NCBI GenBank assembly: GCA_049999765.1
Contig: JBNGIQ010009434.1
Location: 271,508-298,829 of the forward strand
Direction of reading: 5' to 3'
Source: Phaeoceros laevis
Taxonomy: Eukaryota; Anthocerotophyta; Anthocerotopsida; Notothyladales
Length of the DNA: 27,322 bases
Part shown: positions 9,370 through 20,673 of the stretch, piece by piece
How the letters are laid out: each line of letters starts with the position of its first letter
Position numbering within the stretch: the stretch's first letter is position 1
The notes under the pieces: model-generated
Seen by the model: only the letters and a program-made list of their open reading frames with translations
What the model was told of the DNA's origin: nothing
Database searches by the model: none
Position numbers and translations under genes: made by a program

Positions 9370-11769
9370 TTAAGTTGAAAGTACTGACGTGATGTAGTTT
9401 GCGAGGTAGAAGATAGGAAGCCTGCCGAGCCCGGAGTTTGCTAACTGTTTACGGCCGGGGCATTTACCAACCACATCCTCAGGATTTGACGCTGTTGCGA
9501 TGAGGACAAACTGCAGCAGGACAGATACGTTGGTACACAAAGCAGGCAGAAAAACAACGAAATACATTACCAACGGTGTTTCAACCTTCACGGAAAGGGA
9601 ATACACAAACCCACTTACCAGTGGGAAAAGGACAGCCATAACTCCTGCACTCACCAACGGTGAGAAAAAAAATGTTGCAAGTACACATGGGCTGCCTGGA
9701 TCAGTCACATAAACACTGTGAGAATAGATCACAAATTCCACTTGAAGAGTCCTAAGCATAAAAAGTGGCACTATTGGCTCACCAAATCCTGCAAAGAAGG
9801 CCCAGTTTGATTCAAAAAATAGAAGACGCTTCTCTAGGCTCCATCTTCCAAAGCCCCACTTATAACTGCAAACAAGCAGGTTGTCAAAACTTGATGAAAG
9901 CAGAACACTTTGTCAACAAGTACCCCCCAGCAGGTGCTACTGATGGCAGTGTAAATGCTTAGCAGGTGGCAGTGCCACGGTCTGGGCTAGCCGGAGGTCT
10001 TACTCAAAGCAATAATAGGCATACAGCCATGATAGGAGAACAAAATAGAGCAACGTCCCAACATATGGTATAAAACTTACAGCAAACACCTGCATTGAGT
10101 AAGAACATCAGACTTCAGTACAAGGTTAGCATAAAATCTTTCAAATTCATTCACACATCCAGGGAAAGGGGGATACCTTACCTCAACAAAGAAGGTGCTC
10201 ACCATCATGATGGAATAAATTTGTTCACCAATACCTAGCATCACACTGCATGGACATTTCAGGAGCCCCTTATAAGCCAAACACAGCTTCTGCCTTGCTT
10301 CGCTTACACAACACCAGTAGGAGCACGTGTAATGTTGCGAAATATCAAACTAAGCTCACTGTTTCAGAATAGATCACTTGCCGGGTGATGCTGCCCATGT
10401 CATCCTGATTTCGATTAGGCTTGTCTGTACTTGATGATTGCACAGCCTTATGAGGAGAGGAAACTGCTGCTTTTCTGCCTCCAGCTTGTTCTGCAACCTC
10501 AAATGCATGGCGTGCAATCTCATTGTACCTAGTAGAAATGACAACATCACCTGCCCATGGGTGACCTGAACGTGCAGGTTGCAGCTAACTGACCGAGCAG
10601 ACTAAGGCTTCAGTCAAAAACTCAAAGCTCTGTGTACGTACCAGATACAGTTGATCACGAAGCTTACAATGTACAGAGGATATAACCAAAATACCTGCAA
10701 TATAGATAGCCATGTCACCATCCGGGAGAAAAATGCATCCAAAATAAACAGAAAAATGTTCACATCCAAACATATTTTTCATCATGGAGGACCTGGATCG
10801 GCAAAACGCATCCTATCTACGTAAGAGGAATACCGTTGAGAGTGATCTCTTTCAAGTCATCACTTCCATGGTAACCTGTCAACGAAGGCAAGATAAACCT
10901 CGACTTACATAACAGATTCCAATGAGGACGTTGTGGACTGCATCAGAAACCGCTCCAGATGTAGTTGTCAATTCAGGATTCCCCAATGATCCCACGTTTA
11001 TTGAACGCGGCCCCAATAACCAGTTTAGAGCTGGAACAACCACTGTCTGGAGAAAGTAGATACTGCATAGGTTAAATTGCAGGGCCACCATAAGAAGATG
11101 AACCAGATGCTATGATCTACGGTACTCGCTTATGAAGGTGCTGTTAAGCATATTATGACTACAACGCTAAGTTGAGAAGATCAGCTACAACGCAGCCTTC
11201 TTTACACATAAGTACGATATGCAACCAACCCTTGGTAGCTGGCTAATTGCATTCAGTCGGTTGTACCGCTAACAAAGAGCAACACGATTGGAACAAGGAG
11301 ACCCACTCCGATTGCCTTTCACATCTCTTGCAAATACAGTTGCAGGAACGAAATACGGTTTGAGCATAATTTTCACCTGCCGAGGAATATGCAACCATTG
11401 AGAAGAAAGCACTGACTCGTCTTAATAAATACAACCCTCGACCTGCAGCAATCAAGATTTGTCATGGGGCGTAACCGATGAAGCTAGCTCCCTGGTCTCT
11501 GATGAAGAGAAACCAAAATAACCACCAAGCTGAAGGGACTGGAGAGCAGCTTGGCTGAAGCACAACCTGCGTCCACTGAAGTGCGTTCGGACCTGAATTG
11601 CGGCAGGCAGGGGTAATGGAAGCAGCAGAACTGACCGGGAACAGAAAGCCACAGCGCGGTGGAGGCAGAGAGCATCCTTGAATCCAGCGATCCACAGCCT
11701 TGTGATTGCCTCCAGCATGTGCGTTTCATCCTCAGTTTCATCACGGGATGAAGATGAAGGAGTCTCCAT
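9370..11769 (-). CDS. EI24: EI24 homologue, multi-pass ER membrane protein, 10 exons
   Basis: Exons (minus strand): 11769-11636, 11442-11377, 11062-10909, 10694-10642, 10528-10382, 10245-10182, 10089-10004, 9865-9783, 9695-9619, 9510-9370. All phases close and give 334 residues. Diagnostic text in order: FKDALCLHRAV, SQCFLLNGCIFLGS, FWLYPLYIVSFV with WYNEIARHAF, VMLGIGEQIYSI, LLSWLYAYYCFEYKW-like, FFESNWAFFAGFGSPCVLATF and GLGRLPIFYLA. This matches the plant EI24 (etoposide-induced 2.4, Pfam EI24) family, ER multi-pass proteins that act in autophagy in animals. Intron 5 starts with GCAAGT (10381-10376), not GT; this is the only placement that keeps phase and homology. The frame stays open upstream of the chosen ATG to 12132, so a longer N-terminus is possible, but 11769 fits the family. 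It lies downstream of SRP19 and APC5 on the same strand. Confidence 0.94.
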
Positions 11770-12238
11770 AGGTACCCACCTAATGAATTCCAGTTTGCTC
11801 GCGAACCGAACCGATACGCAAAACCGCAGACCACGCAAGCGGCTCAGGCACTGTAGGGATCCACCCTGCAACCGGACGCTATGAGAAGAGCAGGATCCAA
11901 GCGTTAAGAGACATCCTGGGCCAGCTAAGAAAGACCGAGGCACCGGCAGAGGGACTGTAGGAAGAAATTGAAAGCGAGTTGAGCACAGATCGAAGGGAGG
12001 GCAAGACAACGTCTCGACAGTCATCCGCAGTCCCAATTGCCAGACTGCTACTGAATTTGAACCTGAGAATGTGTGACGTTCGCAAGGAAGACAGTGTCTA
12101 ATGTAGCTACGTAGTTTGGGACAGTTTTCCACCTAAACTGAAATAAATCCTATCTCTGGTCTAGCTACAATTCCGCTAAGAATTCCCAAAAATTGATGCT
12201 CCTTTACGAGGTTAGAGTGTGTCTCGTCTTTCAGTGTC
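11770..12238. promoter_or_regulatory. Upstream region of EI24 / 3' region of SRP19
   Basis: This 469-bp space must contain the EI24 5' UTR and promoter and the SRP19 3' UTR. No distinct element stands out. The EI24 first-exon frame remains open through most of it on the minus strand, without recognisable protein features. Confidence 0.4.
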
Positions 12239-12825
12239 TCATTTCTTCTTCTTGCCACCTTTACCAGACTTTCCACTATTAGCAGCAGGCGTTGAAGTGC
12301 TTGCTGCCTGGTCTTGCCTTCTCTGTCGCCCCGGGTGCTTTGGGATCAAATCGGCCACCTTGAGCATCAATGCCTTCCCTGCAGATCGGAGAGGTGTGTT
12401 TTACCACGGCTGCCCGCAATTACGGAAACAAAAAGAAAAATAAACTGAGGCGGAAACACCAACTTGTAGGAAGCAGTGGATTATGAGGAATGCCGTCCGC
12501 CGACTTCAGCTGTATTCGTGCTCTCCCTCGTTGAGTAAAATCTCTAGAGTAGGCCTTCTCGGGCTGTGAAAAGCAAATTCATGAGCTGATCAATGAGCAA
12601 ATTCAACGCAACACTGCGTCCAGCACGATTCAAGGCGACATCCCAGTGCACCTCCAGCTTGTAGGGCAACTTGAGGTGTTGAAAGCAGTCGCCAAGCTCT
12701 TGAAGTGTTGGATTTTCGACAGCAGCAGATTTGCTGATGCGCCGGCCCTTCGCCACAGTCATGTTGGAATTGATGTACACCGGGTACAGCACAACCCAGC
12801 GCGACGTGTCTTGTGGATCCTCCAT
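12239..12825 (-). CDS. SRP19: Signal recognition particle 19 kDa protein, 3 exons
   Basis: Exons 12825-12652, 12563-12464 and 12378-12239 join in phase to a 137-residue protein. Exon 1 carries the SRP19 core: RWVVLYPVYINS, then GRRISKSAAVENPT, then LxxxLKLPYKLE. Exon 2 supplies PEKAYSRDFTQRGRARIQL, the second RNA-binding strand. Exon 3 ends in a Lys/Gly-rich tail (SGKSGKGGKKKK) typical of the family. SRP19 binds helices 6 and 8 of SRP RNA and promotes SRP54 loading for co-translational targeting to the ER. Length is close to other plant SRP19 proteins. The second donor (AA|GTTGGT) is weak but phase and homology require it. An alternative-frame read of exon 1 into the first intron is a shadow. 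Confidence 0.95.
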
Positions 12826-13398
12826 ACTGGCGCCTGCAACAAGACCCCTGCTCCAACAGTTGGCATGCTTTCTGCTGGTTTTTGTTCTGTTTTTAGGGAT
12901 GTTGTATATAGGAAGGAGGGGAGGTTTATTTAGAGGCTGAAAACGATTCCACCTAGAACTGGGACCTTACGTGCAGGCCGATCTCTGGCCCCTATCAGTC
13001 ATGGAACTCGCGAGTGCTGGGATTCTTCATTCCGGTAAGACGCCGGCCGTAAAACAAAGTCACGGCAGCATATCTGATTACTCCAAGCAATTGGAAGAGC
13101 TGCTGCAAAAGTTTCATCTTCGGGTCTTGATTTTACCCTCCGCTGCTGGTGGCAATGCGTACTTCACGACTGATATGTTTGGGTGTGGGAACATCAGCTA
13201 CGCCCGCTCGCCCCATATTGTGGTTAGCTATGTTTGTAACTAAGAACAGGCTGCAGGAAACAGTACAAGCGGTTTGGTTAAAGACCGGAGTACTGTCTGT
13301 CACATAATGTATGATACGGGTAAATCCTTGGCCCCACCCTCGGCATTTGTGGGAGATGTGGGATAAGGGGCAAACGAAAGGTCCCAGCCACAATCCTC
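12826..13398. promoter_or_regulatory. SRP19 promoter region and APC5 3' end
   Basis: The 573 bp separate SRP19 from the upstream tandem gene APC5. A plus-strand 90-codon frame (12971-13243) is open but matches nothing I know and has no room for further exons before APC5. I treat it as non-coding. Confidence 0.4.
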
Positions 13399-16300
13399 TT
13401 AGATCTTGTAGTCCTGGGCACTGCTGAGATTCAAAATACATCTTCTGTATGCTGCAGCAGATTTGTCTCGCTCATGCAGCTGGTTGAAGGAATTGAACAA
13501 CAGAGCTAGCAGATAGTGAGCTTCCGCAGCTGAAGCATGGCACTGCAAGCAATCACCAAACCTTTCACTAATCAGCTGCATTCTTCACGGCAACACATTC
13601 ACATTCACCCACACAGTATGTGCATAGCATAGCCGATATGTGGGTCCTGACCTCCAACAAGTCGAAGTCTTTGGCAGCCTCGAGGAGAGGGTCGAATACT
13701 GTATCTGGTTGTGCTAGCACTACATAACGACATAAAACAATGTTAACTGACACTCCGAGGTATTTTTGGAAAAAAGCACATCCAATCCACCTGGAACCAG
13801 ACCTGAAAATGAAGCACTGCTGAGGTAACACCGTGCAATGGCGAGATTTGCTCTTGCACGCAAGTGGATCCCACCATGGCCACGAACCATTGGTAAACAG
13901 TGCTCTAGAAGGCTGAGCGCTTGTTGAGCATGATCCACCCCAAGCCCCAACCACAGTTCAGCCAGTGTTACAAATGCAGAGGCGTGTAACAGGTCTTGGC
14001 CATATGCCTGACTAAGAGTTAGACTGGCCAGCACGTAAGGGATGCCAGACACTGCAGCACCTGCCTCCTGATGCCACAACATGTAACGGTTTTGTTAGAA
14101 ACTACCTGTGAACAAACATGTTACACAACAACCAGTAACAATTAACATAGTCTGCATTGGAGCTCAACGTTTCAAGAGATTTACTTTGTACATGTTAGCC
14201 ATTAGCAACAGCAATGGGATGCAATCTATTTGCATGTTTGCCTTGCAACACAACGAGAACAAGACCTGCAAAGGAACAGCTGCCTGCGATGTGTAACATA
14301 CAACACTTGTCAGCAAACTTCCATACTAGCAACAGTGCCCCACAAGCTGCCGTTATAAAAACTGCTCACCTCAACGAGGCGACCTGCAGCAACCAGACTT
14401 CTGATATGTTGATAGGTTGCTGCAATCTTTGTGTCCATGTTCACACCTAATACTGATGACGTTAAGGCAAAAAGTTCGCCACATGCAATCTCTGCAGACC
14501 TTATCTCCCCTCTGACATCACAAAATTAGGAGTCTCTCATCAAATAGCATTTCTTTGTATCGTTCTTGGGACAACAAGGGTTGGTAATGTACTTGGAACT
14601 AATGAAGGACAGGTGCCAACCAGCTCACCGGTTTAAGGCCTGCTCGTGCAGTAGCTCTAGTTGCACGGCCCGCACACGAGATTTTGCAGACTGACCAAAC
14701 TTTGAAGCTGCCACCTCCAGCGCGGACAGAGCCACTACAGAGGATACCCAGAATATCAGCAGTTAAGAGCTTCAAAGACAAAGCCATTCACGTGATTATT
14801 TTGTAGCAGAGGTGGTTTCACACCTTTGTAGCCCTTGAAAGTTGCTAGATGTTGAGCGAGCTTAATGTATGAGAGGGCATGGTCATCCTCACTGGACAGT
14901 CAGAGAAACCAGGGTTCTCAAGAACAGTCAGCAATCGTAACAGAAACTTAAAGATGTGACGATTCTTTGGTCATCCATTCAGATGTGGCAATGAGACCAA
15001 CCTGGCAACATTTGAGTAGCAAGTTGCATGAACCAGGGAACAAACTCGCACCAGTGAGCTGCTGCAAACACAGAAACTCAGGCTTGACCTATAGTGTGAC
15101 AAGATCCAAGGAACGCAGAACCATGTGGAAGCAGCCCACATGGTCTACAAAGTGGCAACTCACCTACCATAGACTTCCCAGGATGCAGCTCTTAAGAGAT
15201 GAGATGTTCCAGCTGACTTCAAAATAGATCCAGTTGGATGTCCAACGCGAGCCATCAATGTGGACCATCCAGCTCCAGTCCCCAGCGTATTTGCAGGGGG
15301 GTTAAATATTTGTGCAGTAAATGATGAGGACAGTCCAGCTTTGGGTCGATGACTTCCAAGTTTCGTAGTTGTGGGAACACCAAAGATACTTGTTGGAGAC
15401 TCGTTCAAACCCCATGAGCTAGATCTCAAGGACTGGACAAACAACACAATCAGGCAAACAGTGGTCATCACACTACGGATCGGATCACTAGCAAAGGTAG
15501 GATGAAACACGACTGATTTCACTCTCTAACAGACTACACATGGAGCAAACCTATATTGTACAGTGTGCATGTTGATGGCATACCTTCACATCAAATTTTG
15601 AAAGGGCAAGCCGACTGAATGCCACCAAATGTGGCAATTTCAACTCCAGTGCACGCTGGAGACAGCGTCTGATCACAAGTAGTATTTGCTGCTGGATTGC
15701 AGAGCCAGGCCCGTGACCTCCATTCAGCCCGAGAGCAGTCGCACCCACTGTTATACTTGGCCACTGATGTGGAGTTCCCAAGGATGTGAATCCCGCTTCA
15801 GCCAGAAGGTGGTAAGAAGCTGCCAAGGCATGGGCAAGGCACTCGTCATCATTGTGCTGCAAGCCGACAATGAAATAGGCTCTCAGAACAACTTTATTTA
15901 TCTCATAATGCTCGAGCATCAGTCAGTCAAACACCTTTCCCTTGTGGGATGCCTACAATCGGTTGGAATCTCTTACCTGCTGAGCAATATGAACTGCTTC
16001 ATTTAGAGCCTGCAATTGGAGACAGCAACCATGTGAAAAATGTGGAGGAGCTGACACCCAACCTGCAGCAAAAAGAAAAAAAGTTGTACCTGCAAGCCCT
16101 GTGATACGTGCCCAAGATGAGCGTGCATTGAGCCTAAACCCAACAGCCCTGCTTGGAACCTTCCATGACTAGCATCTGAGGAGGTTCCACCCATCACTCC
16201 ACCTCTTCCAGCACTGAGGATTTAGACATGTTACAGGCTTGAAACAGCACTGCACAGTTCGATGCTTTCTACCAAGACACTGCCAGAGTATGCTAATACA

Positions 16301-17995
16301 TATAGTGTAATCCTGTACTCACGCCCTGAGGGCCTACCTGTAGTCATAGTACCGATGAATGCTGTCGAGAGCTGCAGAATAATCACCACGATGGAGGTAG
16401 CCCAGGTACCGGAGATAGTGAACCTACACTCATGCAAAACACAGCCGGTTGTCATGCTTGTTGCAACAATACTGGAATTTGAACATGCGAAGGAAAGGAG
16501 CTTAGCATACCCTGGGTATTCCGGGGGCCAGTTTTTCCAGCAAAGTCAACTGCCGGTCATAAGTTTGGTTTGAAATCCCCCCTAACTCCCTGTGCTTACA
16601 ACAAAAACAATGCTAGTCAGGCTGAGGACAACATCTAACTCAGCACCTCAATCATAGGCAGATTTGTTAACTATAGAGACCTCTGGTCCATTTCACAAGA
16701 GACATACCTTTCTATTGCTGCAGCTTGGCTTTTAAGGTATGCTTCAATTTGACCATGAGTGCGAAGAAACTTCCCATTACCAGTCACGTCACCTCGGTCT
16801 GCGAAGGCCCCAAATGCATAGGTCAATCCCTCCTCTTGACCAGCTTCAGCAGAGTCTTCTGATCCTCCGCTGCCTGTCTCAGCAAGCTGCCGTTGTCTGT
16901 TGAGAGGAAAAATTGCAGTGCCTGTGGTGACAACGGTCATAAACTTATGTCTAACCAACTCTCAACTCATGACCTCCCACACGGGGATTCTCTATGCTTA
17001 GACTTGCAACAGCAATCAAGCAAGGTGGCAAAAGCTCCTTGTACCACTCACAACTGCACCAGCTCGTTGCATGTCTTGCACACCCAAATCAGACTCTGAG
17101 TCATCCTCCACAATGTCATCCTCCTCGTAAACCCTTACATTCACTGTTGCCTCCTGCAGACCTTGCCCTTCAGAGTGAAGGACTGGTTGCCTATATGCAT
17201 CGATTTCAGTGAGTATCCTACAAATACCCTGAAACAGAAAATCAGCATTACAGGACATCACTGATCTGCCTTTCTCCAAAAAAACCAGGTTGACAGAAAC
17301 ATATCCAGAACCTAGGCAAGAAGGTACAAGGTGTCCCGACCTCAAATGTGAGTAGATTGAACGACAGTATGCACCGTCTTAGAAACTGCCCCAACGAGCT
17401 GCTATGCTCCACGGGCATCACGGTCTTCTCAGCATCACCACTTTCCTCTGGATTAACATATGGTACGGGAGCCAGGAGATCTGGAAACACAAGGGCAAGT
17501 CTCCTGTTAACCGGTAGAACAAATTGCCAAGTAGCACCAGAGAGATCTCCAATTATCGGCTTGACATGCGCAATTTCGTAACCTTTTAACGTGAGAAAAA
17601 ACGTGAAAAGGTCTTCTGGAGACGTAAAACTCCGTAGACGTCTGCCCAGCCACGTAGCCAGTTCCTCCCCCACCTCCAAACCATCCTTCAGCTGCCGCCC
17701 AAGCTCCTCCAGTGACGGTTCCGCAAACCCACTGGAAGCCTACATGGTTATTCAGCAATATCATCAGTGACGCAACACAGGAGCAGATACAGGGAACCGC
17801 ATTTCCAAAGCTCCGTAGCACACTGACCTTGGTCAGATACAGAATAAAGAGCCCCAGCCGATGGCGAATGGAGGGGGGAAGCATTCTGAAAGGCTGAGAT
17901 CCATTCCCTGGAGCTACATAGCATCCTACGAGAATGCACTGAGAGACCTTGTGTGGTGTGAGCCAGAAGCCGCTTGCCTCATCGTACCTCTTCAT
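13399..17995 (-). CDS. APC5: Anaphase-promoting complex subunit 5, 18 exons
   Basis: Exons (minus strand): 17995-17828, 17739-17583, 17480-17341, 17228 to about 17045, about 16921-16708, 16589-16511, 16423-16338, 16213-16090, 16009-15977, 15856-15584, 15432-15164, 15061-15002, 14891-14824, 14734-14629, 14511-14370, 14067-13803, 13719-13652, 13542-13399. Only the exon 4/5 junction is uncertain; the rest are fixed by phase and homology, giving about 860 residues against roughly 900 in other plants. Landmarks: N-terminal LTPHKVSQCIL, then RRCILSFNLLTFEGI, LAPGIPRVHYLRYL, the HRYYDYSAG box, and C-terminal TPR-like repeats (LAELWLGLG, HGGIHLRARA). APC5 is a scaffold TPR subunit of the APC/C ubiquitin ligase that drives anaphase and mitotic exit. 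Exon 9 is only 33 nt. Intron 2 (17582-17481) is in frame and open, so naive ORF calls read through it. The start ATG 17995 follows an in-frame TAG. Confidence 0.95.
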
Positions 17996-18109
17996 CTGTC
18001 CCACCTAGATAACGGATACGGAAACCTGAACAATACCTGACCTCCTCAAGTAGTTCAGGTTCATGTCAGGAGACATTCGACATGCGAAGTCCAGATCTCC
18101 AGCTTTCCC

Positions 18110-18145
18110 GCCCAGGCAGGCAAATTTGCCCAGACAGGCAAATTT
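18110..18145 (+). repeat. Tandem duplication, 18-bp unit, two copies
   Basis: GCCCAGGCAGGCAAATTT (18110-18127) is followed directly by GCCCAGACAGGCAAATTT (18128-18145), one mismatch. It lies about 115 bp upstream of the APC5 start codon, so it may fall in its 5' UTR or core promoter. Confidence 0.9.
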
Positions 18146-18226
18146 TATAAGTTTGTCCCAGTCCGTTGCCCTAGTTGCACTTTATAACTTTATATCAATG
18201 TGGTGTCATCCTTCGTATGTATTTAT

Positions 18227-18310
18227 ACGAGGAGGACATCACATGTATATAGCAATGCCATCCATGTTACGAGGAGGACATGACATGTATATACCAATGC
18301 CATCCATGTA
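18227..18310 (+). repeat. Tandem duplication, 42-bp unit, two copies
   Basis: The unit at 18227-18268 (starting ACGAGGAGGACATCACATG, ending GCCATCCATGTT) is repeated at 18269-18310 with three substitutions. The unit length is divisible by three but the DNA shows no credible coding frame. Confidence 0.9.
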
Positions 18311-19218
18311 ACATGTAGTATTACGCGGCATCGGGTAGCTGCTTTTCGCCCCATGGCTGTTTCTCAAAGAACCAAGTTTCGTGTAGTGAATGCCACCTCG
18401 CTGTTTTGAAGGCGGACGTACTTGGACCAGCGGAGCGGGAAGGAAGCAGCCCTCGGAGTCTGAAATTCGCGACGGCTCCAAGTGATGCTGGCTTAGGATT
18501 GAATGCAATGTAAGAGAGCCACAACTTCCAGAGAGTCACAGAGGTGCTGTGGCGCGCTGGCTGGTAGCTGAACCAGTTGTCAGCAGTCCGATCCAGGATT
18601 AGGGAAGCTTCCAACTTGGTGTTCGGTGAGGAGCCGGGATGTCGATGAAGGGCTTGGGGGACGACAAACCTAGAGCATCTCCTGTCATACTGATGAACCG
18701 GATGGTGGACTGCTGGAATTTGTGTGTCGCCTGGGAGCGGGACCGAAAACACTGCAGGTACGGAGTGCTTGTGGTGCCAGACAAAGATTTAAACTTGTGA
18801 GGTCAGGCTCGCCACCTTCAGGAGCGCTGTGGGAGCTGTTGCAGTGCACTGCTGTATTCCGGCTACTTTCTTTAATAGCTTGCGTGTTGTGGAATTGGGG
18901 AGCAGGAGACGGTAACGGTAGACGAGAATCGTAGGTCTAGTGAGGAGACTTTGAGCGAGAGTCGGAAGCTTGGCCCAAGGACTGAGCCCTCTGGACGGGC
19001 TTGGCGCTCCAGTTGTAGGTTCTTGGCAGTCGCAGGCTCAAATCTAGTTTTTCAGGCATTCTTGTAGCCAATTGTCATCCTCGGCTGCTTCATGTCCAGC
19101 AGGAAGCTGAGCTCGCTGCTCTGGAAATAGGTATTGCGTTCACATTTGCGCGAAGGAGGACGCTTCTGCCAACAGATTGGGAGGTTCCATCGACGGCTCA
19201 GTAGCTCAGAGCAAAGGC

Positions 19219-20673
19219 ATGGGGCCGTCCCCAGGGGTGTCAGGTGGGGAGGAGTCCGGAATGAAGCCGAGTAACCAGGTGCCTTTGGTGACAGAAAGCA
19301 CCAAGAGGCAGAGGAGGCCGAGCGTGAGGTTGGGGGAACCCTCGGACCATCCCGCATCAATTATTTTACTAAACCCTCCCAAGAAGAGGAGAGTGGAAGA
19401 AGAGGAGGAGGACGAGGAGGACGAGGAGGATCAGGAGCATGAGGAGCCGCAAGACAAGGAGAATGATAAGAAGCTGGACGATGATGAGGTGCTGGATCAG
19501 GTGCAGGAAGAAGGAGACGAATACCACGACGTTCCTGTGCAGGGGGATTTCCCACTCTCCTCGAAGGTGATCCCGCCGAAAACGCGCACCCGCACATTAG
19601 AGCATGTAGCCAGCACCGCCAGCCAGACTCAGCGGCTGCGGGATGCAGCCGCTTCCGCTGCCCTAGTTAAGCCGGCTGGTAGCGGCGAGCCCGTTCTGTC
19701 ACCCAAAGGGAGCCAGTTAGATGGCGCTGTTGCGGAACAGGAAGTCAATGGAGAGCAGGTGGCTGAGCAGGTCAGCTCTCCCGTCCAGGCCCAGAGTCAG
19801 AGTGAGAGGGCAAGCTCTGGAACCCGGAGGCAGCCCCTCAACAATGGTTTGGGCAAGAGGGGCAAATCTAGAAGGGGAGGCAGGCGCGGCGGATCCGGCG
19901 CTCCGTATAAGTCCATTGGCGGGATCTTGCAGGCCCGAAAGAGACCCAAGGATGGAAAGGAAGGCAAGATCAAAGAAGACGAGAAGAACTCCAAAGACTT
20001 GGAAACTGTTGTCCTCGAGAAGCCAGCACAGGACACACAGCAAGATGACCGGGGGCCAGACGAACATATGAAGGAAGAGAGCTCTTTTCAGGAACCGCCT
20101 CCTCCGCCTCCTTCTGTAACTCTGGAAGCTCCTCCCCCAGCATCAGACAAGGAGATTGAGAGCTCGGAGCGAGGACCTGGCAGCTCGGAGGCAACGCAGA
20201 GCTCCTTCAACGAGAAAGTGAACGGAGAGGAGGTGCCTCCCGAAGTTCCGCAGCATGAAAAGGAGAAGAAAGACAAGGAGAAGCTGGCACTGCCAGTGTT
20301 GCTCCCTGTACCGTCGCCGAGGACATCTCCGGTACTCGGGACTACTGGGGAGAGGAATGATACTGTGAAGCTTGTTGATGCACCTCTGCGGGAGGTGGTG
20401 CGAGTAGAGCACAGGCAGGAGCCAGGCCGCACTGTAGGGGAGATGAGCTTGCTCTTTCTGCAAAGGGCTGTGAACTCCTTCCCTGGGGGAGTGAACACAT
20501 GGCTCGCTGCTTTGGGCTTGGGTCACCTCACAGAGGTCTTTGACCAGAATGAGGTGGATGCTGTGGTGCTGCCGCTGCTTACCATGGAGGACTTGACTGA
20601 GATGCGAATTCCCACTGGCCCCAAGCGGAAGATGTTCAGTGCCATACAGGTCCTGAGAGAGGCCGTGCTTTGA
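19219..20673 (+). CDS. SAM-domain protein with long charged disordered N-terminus, single exon
   Basis: The ATG at 19219 gives 484 residues; a TTG-initiated frame 14 codons longer exists but has no ATG. Residues about 58-95 are an acidic Glu/Asp run. Residues about 211-235 are Arg/Gly-rich (GKRGKSRRGGRRGGSG), and a proline run (PPPPPP) lies near 295. The last about 65 residues form a SAM domain: WLAALGLGHLTEVF, then VVLPLLTMEDLTEM, then GPKRKMFSAIQVL, which follow the helices and the L-x-x-L-T-x-x-D-L core of that family. SAM domains mediate protein-protein oligomerisation or, less often, RNA binding. Plants have such Arg/Gly plus SAM proteins of unknown function, and a nuclear or RNA-linked role is only a guess. 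A 5' UTR intron may precede the ATG. Confidence 0.85.
   Translation: MGPSPGVSGGEESGMKPSNQVPLVTESTKRQRRPSVRLGEPSDHPASIILLNPPKKRRVEEEEEDEEDEEDQEHEEPQDKENDKKLDDDEVLDQVQEEGDEYHDVPVQGDFPLSSKVIPPKTRTRTLEHVASTASQTQRLRDAAASAALVKPAGSGEPVLSPKGSQLDGAVAEQEVNGEQVAEQVSSPVQAQSQSERASSGTRRQPLNNGLGKRGKSRRGGRRGGSGAPYKSIGGILQARKRPKDGKEGKIKEDEKNSKDLETVVLEKPAQDTQQDDRGPDEHMKEESSFQEPPPPPPSVTLEAPPPASDKEIESSERGPGSSEATQSSFNEKVNGEEVPPEVPQHEKEKKDKEKLALPVLLPVPSPRTSPVLGTTGERNDTVKLVDAPLREVVRVEHRQEPGRTVGEMSLLFLQRAVNSFPGGVNTWLAALGLGHLTEVFDQNEVDAVVLPLLTMEDLTEMRIPTGPKRKMFSAIQVLREAVL

Larger units (their letters stand above)
17996..19218. promoter_or_regulatory. Divergent upstream region between APC5 and the SAM-domain gene
   Basis: About 1.2 kb lies between the two start codons. 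It holds two short tandem repeats (18110-18145 and 18227-18310) and open but unrecognised minus-strand frames at 18239-18752. Near the SAM gene, a good donor (AATAG|GTATTG, intron from 19131) and an acceptor (CCAACAG, exon from 19176) suggest a short 5' UTR intron at about 19131-19175. That is inference, and the intron would be very short. Confidence 0.4.

Noticed and set aside
9370-9771. 133-codon minus-strand membrane protein frame
   Set aside because: It is EI24 exons 8 and 9 read through the introns; the stretches SVYVTDP and VSGFVYSLSVKVETPLVMYF are intronic.
11452-12132. 226-codon minus-strand frame read as a separate protein
   Set aside because: Its 3' part is EI24 exon 1 read through into the first intron; the upstream part is probably EI24 5' UTR.
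12971-13243. 90-codon plus-strand frame between SRP19 and APC5
   Set aside because: No recognisable domain and no room for further exons before the APC5 3' end; more likely SRP19 promoter DNA.
18239-18784. Overlapping minus-strand frames between APC5 and the SAM gene
   Set aside because: Three frames are open at once over the same DNA, none has splice or family support, and one crosses the 42-bp repeat.
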